Shown: positions 25,003-34,085, numbered from the stretch's first letter. The stretch: 34,421 bases of DNA from CAZADA01 sp964636945 (GCA_964636945.1 CAZWVH010000032.1:1-34421), one strand, 5' to 3'. The notes: generated from the letters alone by a model not told the origin. Numbers and translations: made by a program.

Positions 25003-26276
25003 GGCTCTATGGACGGTGTGCGAGACGGGATAACAAACTGCCCGCCCCATTCGCGAATGCCGGCCATCTGTTCCTTGATTTCTTCCTTGAGGTTCCAAGG
25101 CAAAATGACGACGTAGTCGGGCTTGGCCTCAAAAATGGCTTCTGGCGCGCGAATGGGAATGTGCGAACCAGGCAGTAGCTTGCCCTGCTTGGCGGGAGCA
25201 AGATCGGTCGTGAACTCCAGGAAATCAGTGCCGATACCGCAATAGTTCAACAATGTGTTGCCCTTTGCCGGCGCACCATAGCCGACAATGGTCTTACCCT
25301 GGCGCTTAAGATCGATCAGTAGCGAGAGAAATGCCCTTTTGGTTTCTCTCACCTGCTCTTGCCATGCGCGATACACGTCGTCTTCGTGCATGCCATAGGC
25401 GCGTTCTTCATTGAGCACACGGGCCACATTGGGCGTTTCGGCGTGACTGGCCCCATCATGGCACACGAAAAAGCGGATCGATCCGCCGTGTGTGGGTAGC
25501 TCCTCCACGTCAAACACGCGCAAACCAGAATGCTTAAAGATGCGCTGAGCGGCGATGAGCGACAAGTAAGAGAAATGCTCATGGTACATCGTGTCGAACT
25601 GATTGCGTTGCATGAGGCGAAGCAGATGCTGAACCTCAAAAGTCGCAACCCCCTCCGGCTTTAACATGGCGGCCGCGCCGGCGACAAAATCATTAATATC
25701 GGGCACGTGCGCGAAGACATTGTTCGCAGGAATGAGGTCAGCTTTAAGCCCCTCCGCCGCCATGGATTCGCCGAAGCTCTTACCCACAAATGCAATCCGC
25801 GTATCAATGCCTTTTTGTTGGGCGGCTTCAGCAACAGATCGGCACGGCTCTACACCCACCGCTTTGATGCCCTTTTCCTTTACAAACTGGAGCAAGTAGC
25901 CGTCATTGGATGCAATTTCGATCACAGTGGATTCTGGCCCCAGCCCGAAGCGCTCAACCATGCCGTCAACATAACGCTTTGCGTGATCCAGCCAGCTGGT
26001 GGAGAATGACGAAAAATACACATAGTCTTCGCGAAAAATATCATCTCCGGAGTGAAAGTCCCGCGTCTGCGCCAAACGACATTCGCTACACACCATGATT
26101 TTCAAGGGATAGAATGGCTCCATCGCTGACTGGCGCTCTGGATCGATAAGGTCATTGGCCACCGGGCTCATACCCAAATCGAGCAAGGTTAAGGTCAGTG
26201 GGGTTCCGCAATGACGACATGAGGGCGTCGCATCGCCAACTATACTTAATCGCTTGTCTTGAATTTCGATGTCCAT
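24999..26276 (-). CDS. Sugar C-methyltransferase-type SAM enzyme
   Basis: A protein of 425 residues from ATG 26276. An N-terminal zinc-binding domain has Cys20/Cys23 and Cys63/Cys66 (CRHC, CSEC). The SAM domain has EIASNDGYLL near 120-129 and acidic GVEP near 141-144. YHEHFSYLS carries the His-Tyr region of the TylC3/NovU-type sugar C-3 methyltransferases, and the C-terminal VGYGAPAKGNTLLNY is the family's extra domain. These enzymes add a branching methyl to a keto-deoxy nucleotide sugar. The frame extends upstream to a TTG at 26378, but that extension is poorly conserved-looking and AAGGGGAAACAGG precedes ATG 26276. No matching dTDP-sugar dehydratase lies in the window. Confidence 0.83.
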   Translation of the reverse strand: MDIEIQDKRLSIVGDATPSCRHCGTPLTLTLLDLGMSPVANDLIDPERQSAMEPFYPLKIMVCSECRLAQTRDFHSGDDIFREDYVYFSSFSTSWLDHAKRYVDGMVERFGLGPESTVIEIASNDGYLLQFVKEKGIKAVGVEPCRSVAEAAQQKGIDTRIAFVGKSFGESMAAEGLKADLIPANNVFAHVPDINDFVAGAAAMLKPEGVATFEVQHLLRLMQRNQFDTMYHEHFSYLSLIAAQRIFKHSGLRVFDVEELPTHGGSIRFFVCHDGASHAETPNVARVLNEERAYGMHEDDVYRAWQEQVRETKRAFLSLLIDLKRQGKTIVGYGAPAKGNTLLNYCGIGTDFLEFTTDLAPAKQGKLLPGSHIPIRAPEAIFEAKPDYVVILPWNLKEEIKEQMAGIREWGGQFVIPSRTPSIEP

Positions 26277-26397
26277 GCCCTGTTTCCCCTTATTCCCGAA
26301 ACATACGCTGCTATACAGTGTGTCGCCCCACGGCTCTAGCGCCTGATCCAGTTTTTCAATTAAGGCGCTAGTCGGCAAGTTTGCACTGCAACACCGC

Positions 26398-27612
26398 CTA
26401 CGTGAACTCCGTATTTCGCCGCAAGCGGGCCTTCATATTTTCGCCCACCGCTTCGAACGACAACAGCTTGGCGATATGGACGCGCGCCCGCTCGCCTATG
26501 GCTGTGGAGGCCTCAGGCTGTTCGCGAATGGCGGCCAAATGTGCGGCGGCGTGTTGCACATCCGGCTCCGCCCAAACGGCTTCGGCGTCAGCGTAAATCC
26601 CGAATGGATCAGTCACGGGCGCCAATGTGTAGTCGACCAAATACGCCACATCCGAATTCATGAAACTTTCAACGCCAGAGTACGCGGTGGCGACCACAGG
26701 TTTACCGATCGCCATGGCCTCAGCTGGGACCATGCCAAAGCCTTCAGATCGGTGCAGCGACACAATCGCGTCGGCCTTTGCCATAAGCGCCCAACGATCA
26801 TGTTCTGACAGCCTGGCGTCCATCAGCGTAATGTTGTCCGCACCGCCCATCGCATTGACCAAAGCCTCATGGGCGGCGGGATGTTTCTCAAGGTTCTGTG
26901 TTTTCACAATCAACTGGCAATCAGGCCGCTCGCCGAATGCCGCGCGGAAGGCCGCAATCGCCCCCACCTGGTTTTTACGCTGCATCGACGACAGCGCGTC
27001 CGCCATGGTCAGGACGACGAACCGTTCGTCGCGATGCGTTCGCATCGTCACCCCAAGCTGAGGCGGTGGAACAATGGGGACAGGAACAACATGCACCTTG
27101 GGCGCGTTTGGGTGTTGGCCAATGGCGTCGGCAACAAACGGACTACCCACCCAAATCTCATCAAAAAATTTCAGCGCCCGCTCCCAGCCTTGCGGAAATG
27201 TTGGCAGCTCCCACGCCCAATAGGCGATCATCCGCCAGCTTCGACCCCGATAGAGGCCAAGGCGCGTCAATGCTGCAACCACCTCCGGCGCGTTAAACAC
27301 CAGCACCAAATCGCCTTGTCGAGACCGCGACATCGCTGATAGGGGCGCATCACACTCTATGGGATCCAGTCCAAAGGAATCCGTCAGATCTACGGCAAGA
27401 GGCGACAAGCCAACACGATCAAGCGCCCCCCAGAGCGCCCGCGCGCTGGCGCCAATGCCAATGGGAGCGCGCATCAGACCCGCAATCACCAGCGGCCCCT
27501 CGCCCCCAAGTGACGTCGAGCGGGCCAAGTGGAAGTCCGGACGCATCCGCCAAAATTGACGACGCCAAGACTCTGGCGCTAAACGCCAAATCGCCCGTAC
27601 ACTCTGCGACAT
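26398..27612 (-). CDS. GT4-family glycosyltransferase
   Basis: A 404-residue GT-B glycosyltransferase. The N-terminal part holds LMRAPIGIGASARALWGAL near 46-64. AYWAWELPTFPQGW near 130-143 and DEIWVGSPFVADAI near 151-164 are typical of the subgroup with mannosyl- or rhamnosyltransferase-like members. The nucleotide-sugar site is HRSEGFGMVPAEAM, with Glu290 and Glu298 forming the E-x7-E pair. No membrane segment is seen. It lies about 120 bp upstream of the C-methyltransferase on the same strand and divergent from the export genes, so it belongs to the same glycan locus. Donor and linkage are unknown. Confidence 0.86.
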   Translation of the reverse strand: MSQSVRAIWRLAPESWRRQFWRMRPDFHLARSTSLGGEGPLVIAGLMRAPIGIGASARALWGALDRVGLSPLAVDLTDSFGLDPIECDAPLSAMSRSRQGDLVLVFNAPEVVAALTRLGLYRGRSWRMIAYWAWELPTFPQGWERALKFFDEIWVGSPFVADAIGQHPNAPKVHVVPVPIVPPPQLGVTMRTHRDERFVVLTMADALSSMQRKNQVGAIAAFRAAFGERPDCQLIVKTQNLEKHPAAHEALVNAMGGADNITLMDARLSEHDRWALMAKADAIVSLHRSEGFGMVPAEAMAIGKPVVATAYSGVESFMNSDVAYLVDYTLAPVTDPFGIYADAEAVWAEPDVQHAAAHLAAIREQPEASTAIGERARVHIAKLLSFEAVGENMKARLRRNTEFT

Positions 27613-27762
27613 GAATTCATCCGATTTTACGTTGCCTTTTCAACATTCTGCATGCGTCGGAGCTGGTGAGATAATTGACCTGCTGCTTTGTCCTGTTACC
27701 CGCCATTGCTCAAAACGCTAACCAGAGTAGCCGAACCCGGGGCCAAACATCCCCAATTTGAT

Positions 27763-27769
27763 AAGGAGG
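27763..27769 (+). promoter_or_regulatory. Ribosome-binding site fixing a GTG start for the export permease
   Basis: AAGGAGG lies 5 nt before GTG 27775. The upstream in-frame start at 27688 has no such site and would add 29 residues unlike this family. Confidence 0.7.
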
Positions 27770-27774
27770 CGACG

Positions 27775-28590
27775 GTGACTGTCGCATCATACGAATCAAA
27801 TACGAATCAATTCGCCGCCGCAATCAATGACATAACTGGCGGGCTGTCGCAGTGGCGGTTATGGACAGCGCTCGCCTCGGAAGATATCCGCGCGCGATTT
27901 AAGCGCACTTACATCGGCGTGCTCTGGACCAGTCTGTCTTTTGCAGTTTTCATCTCAGTAAAAGTTTGGATTTTTGGCTCATTCTCTAATCAAGACGTCT
28001 CCTATTTCGCGCCTTATGTGGCTATCGGTTTTTTTGTTTGGAGCTTTATCGCGGCAAATGTTGCCGACGGTAGTGCAATCTTTAGTTCTGCTGAAAATTG
28101 GATCAAAGGAAGTCGCCTTCCTATGACCACTTATATTATGCAGAGCATCACGCGAACATCTTATCTCGCGCTTTATAATTTTGTTGTTGTTGCGGGCGTT
28201 CTCATCTACTTTAAGGTTCCATTGACATGGACAGCGCTTTGGTGCTTGCCCGCAACAATTTTATTCATTATCAATGCATTCTGGGTTCACGTGATCTTTG
28301 GTGTGATTAGCGCGCGTTTTCACGATGTGCGTCATTTGGTCCAAACCATCATGAGGGTGATGTTTTTCCTCACGCCAATCATTTGGATTCCCACCGAACT
28401 GGGTCGACACGGCGCTTTTGTTATCTACAACCCCTTCACCCATTTTGTGGCCGTCTTCCGCGAACCCTTATTGGATGGGACTGTCGCACCACTTAGCTGG
28501 ATAGTGGTCCTGGCAATTACCCTGTGCGGAAGCGTAGCGGCCTTCATTACCCTGTCGTTTGCGCGCCGGCGCGTGGTCTTCTGGTTATAG
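27775..28590 (+). CDS. ABC-2 polysaccharide export permease (Wzm/KpsM-like)
   Basis: A protein of 271 residues from GTG 27775, with six hydrophobic segments after a soluble N-terminal helix. The segment DIRARFKRTYIGVLW near residues 37-51 is the conserved cytoplasmic entry helix of Wzm-type permeases, and FFLTPIIW with YNPFTHFVAVFREPLLDG near the end are standard signatures. It should form the membrane channel for export of an O-polysaccharide or capsule across the inner membrane, using the ATPase encoded 12 bp downstream. The transporter type implies that the glycan is finished in the cytoplasm on a lipid carrier before export. Confidence 0.92.
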   Translation: MTVASYESNTNQFAAAINDITGGLSQWRLWTALASEDIRARFKRTYIGVLWTSLSFAVFISVKVWIFGSFSNQDVSYFAPYVAIGFFVWSFIAANVADGSAIFSSAENWIKGSRLPMTTYIMQSITRTSYLALYNFVVVAGVLIYFKVPLTWTALWCLPATILFIINAFWVHVIFGVISARFHDVRHLVQTIMRVMFFLTPIIWIPTELGRHGAFVIYNPFTHFVAVFREPLLDGTVAPLSWIVVLAITLCGSVAAFITLSFARRRVVFWL

Positions 28591-28602
28591 TGCGAGCTGA
28601 AT

Positions 28603-29415
28603 ATGGCCGAAGTCATTTTAAACAATGTGACCCTGACATACCCCATGCTCGGCGGCGGCGCCCGGCATCGCTTGAAGCAGGTTGACGGCCCCGCCGGCGC
28701 TGGAACGGTCCTTACCGACGGCGCCCAACGCGGGCGTAGTGTGACCGCGCTGAACAACGTCTCAATGCACCTGCGAGATGGTGATCGGCTAGGATTGGTG
28801 GGCCGTAACGGCTCGGGCAAGTCGACGCTGCTCCGCGTGATTGGCGGCGTCTACGAACCGTTACGCGGCACTGTGAAGACGGTGGGCACAATCGCCGGCA
28901 TGTACAGTATGGGTCTGGGCGTGCGCCCTGAAGCCACAGGCTATCGGAACATCGTGCTGTTGGGACTCATGGCGGGGTATTCTAAAAAGGAAATCGACAA
29001 AATGGTGCCCGAGATCGCCGAGTTTTCCGAGCTTGGCGCCTATCTGGACATGCCCTTGCGCACATACTCAAACGGCATGGCGATGCGCTTGAAGTTCGCG
29101 TGTGGCACGTGGTTCAGTCCGGAAATCTTGCTGATGGATGAGTGGATTGGGGCTGGCGACGCCGCGTTCAAAGCCAAAGCTCAAGAGCGCGTTTCCGAAT
29201 TGTTGGGCAATGCTGGGATATTGGTTCTCGCCAGCCATAGCGAACGACTTTTGCGCTCTAATTGCAACAAGGCCGCGTGGCTGGACGGCGGAGAGATTCG
29301 CGCCATTGGACCGCTTGATGAAATTTTGGATCAAAGTGGGGAGGCCATGGGAATCACGAAAAAGCCATGGCAAATCGCCATGGAGAAAAAAAAGCAAGCT
29401 GCCGCCGCCCAATAG
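28603..29415 (+). CDS. ABC transporter ATPase for polysaccharide export (Wzt/KpsT-like)
   Basis: A 270-residue ATPase. Walker A GRNGSGKST at 67-75, the signature YSNGM at 155-159 (the form usual in Wzt/KpsT rather than LSGGQ), Walker B ILLMDE at 175-180 and the switch His at 212 are all intact. Residues about 14-47 form an insertion ahead of the first beta-strand region. The protein ends shortly after the nucleotide-binding domain (a basic Lys/Ala tail), so it lacks the C-terminal carbohydrate-binding domain that Wzt proteins use to recognise a capped chain end. Export should therefore not depend on a cap. It partners the permease immediately upstream. Confidence 0.93.
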   Translation: MAEVILNNVTLTYPMLGGGARHRLKQVDGPAGAGTVLTDGAQRGRSVTALNNVSMHLRDGDRLGLVGRNGSGKSTLLRVIGGVYEPLRGTVKTVGTIAGMYSMGLGVRPEATGYRNIVLLGLMAGYSKKEIDKMVPEIAEFSELGAYLDMPLRTYSNGMAMRLKFACGTWFSPEILLMDEWIGAGDAAFKAKAQERVSELLGNAGILVLASHSERLLRSNCNKAAWLDGGEIRAIGPLDEILDQSGEAMGITKKPWQIAMEKKKQAAAAQ

Positions 29416-29425
29416 GCAATTCGCG

Positions 29426-31120
29426 CTAGTGCTGGCTGATCTCTAAGGACAACACATTGAGCGGCGCAGTTTCATCTGCGATTGGCGCCATGCCCTTAAG
29501 CGCACGCTCCAGTGCGGCGCGCGGCGCAAGCCCGAACCGCTCCACGACAAATTTAAGATTGATGGTCCCTTCCCCATTGGATCGAACGCTGAGCGACATC
29601 TGGGCCTCACGTCGAAATGCGGGGCATCTCCAACGGGCAATCGCCGCCTCGTGCTGCAGCACTGTGATGGTTCGGCCAATGGTCCGACGCGCCATGCGCA
29701 GCTTGACATTGAGCCTGTAGGCCCGATCCGCCTCTCCCATGGGCAAATCCAGTTGCGCATCATCGCCGGCGGCCACGCCAATATGGCCTTGATCCTCCCA
29801 GTCACCAGTCAAAAAATTCCAACCGACTTGCGGCTTGCCCAGCACATGGACGTTTTGGTCTCTCTTAAAGTCGATCGCGAACGGCGCGGAGATCGCGCAC
29901 TGCATTTGCCGTCTAAACCGGCGTGCTCCACGTTCCGTTGTGGCTTGCAGCACCGATTCAATGAGCGCGGCATGGCCAGCCACCATGGAATGCTCGGTGA
30001 AACCGACTTCAAATCGACGACGAGCCGCCTGGCCTAGTGCATGGCGTTTTTCTGGGGCCCGCGCCAAATCGATCATTGCAGCGGCGAGTGTGTCAGGATC
30101 GCTCGCGGGCAGAATCACGGCGCAATCTGGGTTGACGGCCTCTAACACACCACCCGCGGGATGGGCCAGGATGGCTGCGCTCTCAGCCATCGCCTCAACG
30201 ACCGTGAGTGGAAGGCCCTCCCCCTCACCAAGCTGCAAAACAATATCTGCGCCAGACATCAGCGATCGAACATCACGTCGCTGACCGAGAAAACACACCT
30301 TTTCAGCGACACCCTGGTGTTCGGCTAGGCGCATGATTTCAGAACGTTGGGTTTCATCCACCGACCCCACGAACGTTAAACAAAGGTGGCCACCACCGCT
30401 CATTGCCTGTGTCTTGGCCAGGGCCGTCACCGCTTTAAGCTGACCCTTTCGCCGCTCAACTCGACCGACCAACACCATCACGCATGCGTCTGGCGGAAAT
30501 CCGGTGACGTCCAAAATCCGTGCGCGGCATTCCTTCTTCGATAAATTCGAATCTGACGCGGCGACGCCATTGGCAATCACTGCGACTTTTGACGAATTGA
30601 GGCCGTGAGCACGAGCGAATCGGTCCGCATTGTCCCGGCTGGCGAAAATGACGCGCTCTGTAGATTGAAGCCAACGCAACTGCCGCGGAACAATCTGCTC
30701 TACCCCGCCATCATAATTTGACATGACCAAGTGCTGCATCGCGATGAACGGCGCACCAAGAATTCGGGCGGCGCGCTTGAGCGCCAACATGGACTGATAG
30801 GCGGCGGAATCATGGAAAACGACCAGCCGCGGCTCGAGCTCAGAGACCAAAGCGAGCGCACGCCTCATGTCCCAACTTGCTGCGCTCAGGCGAGATTCGT
30901 CCACGGCAAAATGCGCCACGCGCGGATCGCCACGACGATAGAGTTGCAACAACTCGTCGGCGGCGTCGCGGCTTTGCAGATCGCTCACAAAAACAATGGG
31001 GTGGCCAGCCAATTCAAGACGGCGCCAAAGCGCGCGCGCCACAGCTGAGCAGCCGCCGCGTCCCGGGTCGTCACAGATGAACAGTACGGGCCGCCGGTCA
31101 TTTGACGGCGACGCATTCAT
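29426..31120 (-). CDS. GT4-family glycosyltransferase with extra C-terminal domain
   Basis: A 564-residue protein. Residues about 10-395 are a GT-B transferase: the Gly-rich CDDPGRGGCSAVARAL entry near 16-31, GRVERRKGQ at 219-227, and the E-x7-E site EGLPLTVVE at 301-309. Residues about 408-564 are a separate, beta-strand-rich domain with no transferase motif (GWNFLTGDWEDQGHIGVAA, then alternating polar and hydrophobic strands), possibly a carbohydrate-binding sandwich. It starts 5 bp after the epimerase gene and is probably co-translated with it. It converges on the ATPase gene with a 10-bp gap. The domain boundary is estimated by eye; the function of the C-terminal part is unknown. Confidence 0.84.
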   Translation of the reverse strand: MNASPSNDRRPVLFICDDPGRGGCSAVARALWRRLELAGHPIVFVSDLQSRDAADELLQLYRRGDPRVAHFAVDESRLSAASWDMRRALALVSELEPRLVVFHDSAAYQSMLALKRAARILGAPFIAMQHLVMSNYDGGVEQIVPRQLRWLQSTERVIFASRDNADRFARAHGLNSSKVAVIANGVAASDSNLSKKECRARILDVTGFPPDACVMVLVGRVERRKGQLKAVTALAKTQAMSGGGHLCLTFVGSVDETQRSEIMRLAEHQGVAEKVCFLGQRRDVRSLMSGADIVLQLGEGEGLPLTVVEAMAESAAILAHPAGGVLEAVNPDCAVILPASDPDTLAAAMIDLARAPEKRHALGQAARRRFEVGFTEHSMVAGHAALIESVLQATTERGARRFRRQMQCAISAPFAIDFKRDQNVHVLGKPQVGWNFLTGDWEDQGHIGVAAGDDAQLDLPMGEADRAYRLNVKLRMARRTIGRTITVLQHEAAIARWRCPAFRREAQMSLSVRSNGEGTINLKFVVERFGLAPRAALERALKGMAPIADETAPLNVLSLEISQH

Positions 31121-31125
31121 GGCTG

Positions 31126-32133
31126 CTAGCTCGCCTGGGTTTGAATGTCAGGTTCTAAGACGCTGTGATACTCAAGATACCAGTCCACGAAATCGCGCAG
31201 ACCCTCATCGATCTCAATGGTGGGGCGAAACCCGTAATCGCGCTGAAGATGCGTGATGTCGGCAAATGTTTCGTACACATCACCGGGCTGCATCGGTTCG
31301 AGGTTTTGGATGGCGTTCCTGCCCAGATGGCGTTCAAGAGTGGCGATGAAGTCCGTCAGCGACACGGGGCGGTGATTGCCAATATTGTAAATCCGATGGG
31401 GGCGTTCGTCGGCGCTGAACTGCGGTTCGCTCAATGTAATCGCCTCAATGCCGTTCACGATGTCATCGATATGAGTGAAGTCCCGCCGCATATCGCCATG
31501 ATTGAAGACGCGAATGGGCTCGCCGCGAAGGATCCGCTCCACAAACAGCCAATACGCCATGTCCGGGCGACCCCATGGCCCGTAGACGGTGAAGAACCGC
31601 AATCCGATTTGGCGCACGCCATAAAGATGGGCGTATGACGCGCTCATCAATTCGTCGGCGCGTTTGGTGGCGGCATAAAGTGAAACCGGCTGGTCAACTC
31701 GGTCATCTTCGCTGAACGGCGCCTTGGTATTGCCGCCATAGACCGAGCTTGAGGAGGCATAGATCAAGTGCGATAGCGCTTTTGTGTGGCGACACGCCTC
31801 GAGCACCGACAAATGGCCGAGCAAGTTCGAATGGGCATAAGCAAATGGGTTGTCGAGGGAGTGACGCACCCCCGCTTGAGCGGCCAGATGGATCACGACG
31901 TGAGGCTGTTCGGTCGCCATAAGCGCCCGAAGCGCATCGGCATTGGCAATGTCGAGTCGCTCAAACCGAACGGATTTGCCTAATCGGGCGAGACGTGCGC
32001 GCTTCAACTCGACGCTATAATAATCATTGAGGTTGTCCACGCCGACAACCTGGTGCCCAAGAGCGGCCAGTCGATTGGCCGTGTGAAAGCCGATAAAGCC
32101 GGCGACGCCCGTAATCAAAACTCTCATAAACAT
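31126..32133 (-). CDS. NAD-dependent sugar-nucleotide epimerase, UDP-glucuronate 4-epimerase-like
   Basis: A 335-residue short-chain-dehydrogenase-fold enzyme. The NAD loop is GVAGFIG at 9-15, the catalytic serine lies in ASSSSVYG near 126-133, and Tyr153/Lys157 form the YxxxK pair. DNLNDYYSVELKRARL near 33-48 is characteristic of UDP-glucuronate 4-epimerases, which make UDP-galacturonate for capsule or LPS. The first two codons may not be used, since ATG 32127 (third codon) is the more usual start (MRVLITG). It is the first gene of a two-gene minus-strand operon with the downstream GT4. Uronic acid in the product is likely but not proved. Confidence 0.88.
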   Translation of the reverse strand: MFMRVLITGVAGFIGFHTANRLAALGHQVVGVDNLNDYYSVELKRARLARLGKSVRFERLDIANADALRALMATEQPHVVIHLAAQAGVRHSLDNPFAYAHSNLLGHLSVLEACRHTKALSHLIYASSSSVYGGNTKAPFSEDDRVDQPVSLYAATKRADELMSASYAHLYGVRQIGLRFFTVYGPWGRPDMAYWLFVERILRGEPIRVFNHGDMRRDFTHIDDIVNGIEAITLSEPQFSADERPHRIYNIGNHRPVSLTDFIATLERHLGRNAIQNLEPMQPGDVYETFADITHLQRDYGFRPTIEIDEGLRDFVDWYLEYHSVLEPDIQTQAS

Positions 32134-32294
32134 ATCTTTGCAGCTGCAAGCCGATTTGTCGCCAGCTTAAATGCGTTTGCAAAGGGCCTAAAGGCTTCGT
32201 GCGCGGCATTCAACCGCGAGGCGCCGTTCACTTGCAAGCCATCCAAACCGTCGCACAAACGCCCTCTGGCCCCTGCGCGACGTGCTGAGTTTGC
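32134..32294. promoter_or_regulatory. Intergenic region with three TTGCAA-centred palindromes
   Basis: In the 161 bp upstream of the epimerase gene there are three palindromes with a shared TGCA-type core: TTGCAGCTGCAA (32138-32149, 12 bp perfect), TTTGCAAA (32176-32183) and CTTGCAAG (32231-32238). The first lies only 4 nt before the epimerase ATG. They look like repeated operator sites for a regulator not identified here. No clear -35/-10 pair was found. Confidence 0.35.
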
Positions 32295-34085
32295 TTAGTC
32301 GACTTCGGGAGAATCGCCTTCTGGCGGACGGTGTTGCGCGCCACGCTCCTCTAACCAACGGACCATGTCGTTGTGGCCGTTGCGGCGGGCTTCGCTGAGG
32401 GGTGAACGATATGGTCCGCCCGGATCAGTGTGGGGCGCTTCAACGGTGAGGGACACATCCGCCCCGGCTTCAACCAAGATTTCTGCAACTGCGATGTGAC
32501 CGCGCTGGGCGGCGTTGATCAATGGCGTTTCATCTCGATAGACATAGCCATTCGGATCCGCGCCAGCCGCAATCAGGCGCTGGACTACTTGGGTGTGGCC
32601 GCCAAGCGCAGCTCCAATGAGCGGATTGCCATCGCGTGCGAACCCAAGGTTCGGATCCGCACCCGCGGCGAGCAAGCGTTCGACAATAGCCAGATTGCCG
32701 CCCCGTGACGCCGAGATCAAAGGGCTCCCATCGCGTTCGATGCCCAGATTTGGATCGGCGCCCGCTGCGAGCAGTTGGTCGGTCAGATCCACCCGTCCGA
32801 GACGTGCGGCGGAAATCAACGGCGCTCCATCACCGCGCACTGCGATATTGGGTTCAGCCCCCCGTTCGATCAGAAGCGAAACCAATGGCGCGTGACCGCC
32901 CCGCACCGCGCCAATAAGCGGCGTGCCATCCCCCTGTGACACGGCATTGGGATTTGCGCCCGCATCGAGCAGACTGATCGCCTCATCGAGAAGGCCGTCA
33001 AAGGCGGCTCGGTAAAGGGGATTGTCAGCGTCGCTTCCATTTGCCGACGCCATACGCTCGATGATGGACTCCATTTCGCCAGGGTCATGGGCCTGCTCAT
33101 CGGTGTCTTGTTGCGCCGCTCCCATCTGCGGTGTCGCGATCACCGCCGCCGCCACGAGAACGAAGGCTAAGCTTGCGGTCATAATCCATGAATGACGGCC
33201 GCCAACGGCTTCACCCGACGCCAATCGCTCCACGCGCGATTTGAGGTCAGCGGGATATCCCGTCAGTGACAATGCCGATTGACGCACACGTAGGCTGGCA
33301 GCATCGAGCAACCCATGCGCCAGCTGGTCTGGCTCGCCCGTGATCTGGGCGGCCCGGCTATCGCAGAGATGCTCTCGATTGCGCTCGACAATCCGTTTCA
33401 ATATGGATAGCGGGACAATCCACCAAAACACGACGCCAATAAATCGCATGACCAGCGCCCACCACATATCTCCGCGCTGGATGTGAGCAATCTCGTGTTC
33501 GAGCACCGGCCGATTGGTCGCGGTTTTTGCAAAGCCCGGCCCGACCAGGATGCTTGGCCGCCAATAGCCGACCACCATTGGCGCACCAGCAGCGTCTGAG
33601 CGACGCACGTCAATCGATCGCGACAATCCCAGCGACGAGACATCAACCACTGTGCTTTCGGCGCGCAACTGATGGAGTGCAATGACATCACGCCCGAGCC
33701 GCGCGAACAATGCGAGAGCTCCCAGAACCCAAACCCCCAACACCATCGCGCTACGCCAAACCGGCGCCGGTTGGATGGCCGGCGTTGCAATCGCCGCCGA
33801 TTGGCTCGTTGGTGTTGGTGGCGGGCTTTCCACTGATGCAGAAATCACAGCGTGCTCTGTCGGGTTGGCAATCAATGCGGGAGGTTCAGGCGGAGCCGGC
33901 GCCGCAGGCAAAAGTGCGAGCATGAACACCAACGGCGCCATGCAGAACGCGCCCAACGCCAAATCATGCCTGACTTGAACCCAAGGCGAGGGCAGAAGTC
34001 GATCGGCCGCGATGGCCAAAACAGCAAGGATGCTCGTGGCGCCGAAAACGACAACGCCCGCCAAGATGAGAGTCTGCAGCATCAT
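32295..34085 (-). CDS. BlaR1-like M56 membrane metallopeptidase with ankyrin repeats
   Basis: A 596-residue membrane protein. Hydrophobic segments lie near 5-27, 43-61, 112-129, 209-228 and 297-316. HEIAH at 197-201 is the zinc-binding HExxH of family M56 (BlaR1/MecR1), and REHLCDSRA near 237-245 supplies the downstream acidic ligand region. After the last membrane segment, residues about 355-590 contain around seven ankyrin repeats (recurring PLI-AA-GG--VV--LLAAGADPN). By comparison with BlaR1, this domain takes the place of the penicillin-binding sensor and would face the periplasm. The start overlaps the BlaI-like stop by one base (TAATG), so the pair is co-translated. Likely role: a signal-responsive protease that cleaves the repressor. 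Confidence 0.87.
   Translation of the reverse strand: MMLQTLILAGVVVFGATSILAVLAIAADRLLPSPWVQVRHDLALGAFCMAPLVFMLALLPAAPAPPEPPALIANPTEHAVISASVESPPPTPTSQSAAIATPAIQPAPVWRSAMVLGVWVLGALALFARLGRDVIALHQLRAESTVVDVSSLGLSRSIDVRRSDAAGAPMVVGYWRPSILVGPGFAKTATNRPVLEHEIAHIQRGDMWWALVMRFIGVVFWWIVPLSILKRIVERNREHLCDSRAAQITGEPDQLAHGLLDAASLRVRQSALSLTGYPADLKSRVERLASGEAVGGRHSWIMTASLAFVLVAAAVIATPQMGAAQQDTDEQAHDPGEMESIIERMASANGSDADNPLYRAAFDGLLDEAISLLDAGANPNAVSQGDGTPLIGAVRGGHAPLVSLLIERGAEPNIAVRGDGAPLISAARLGRVDLTDQLLAAGADPNLGIERDGSPLISASRGGNLAIVERLLAAGADPNLGFARDGNPLIGAALGGHTQVVQRLIAAGADPNGYVYRDETPLINAAQRGHIAVAEILVEAGADVSLTVEAPHTDPGGPYRSPLSEARRNGHNDMVRWLEERGAQHRPPEGDSPEVD

Noticed and set aside
26277..26378. A 34-codon N-terminal extension of the C-methyltransferase from a TTG
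   Set aside because: ATG 26276 has a purine-rich upstream sequence and places the zinc-binding cysteines at the usual distance from the N-terminus.
32295..33100. Tandem DNA repeat in the 3' part of the M56 gene
   Set aside because: The periodicity is explained by the ankyrin repeats of the protein.
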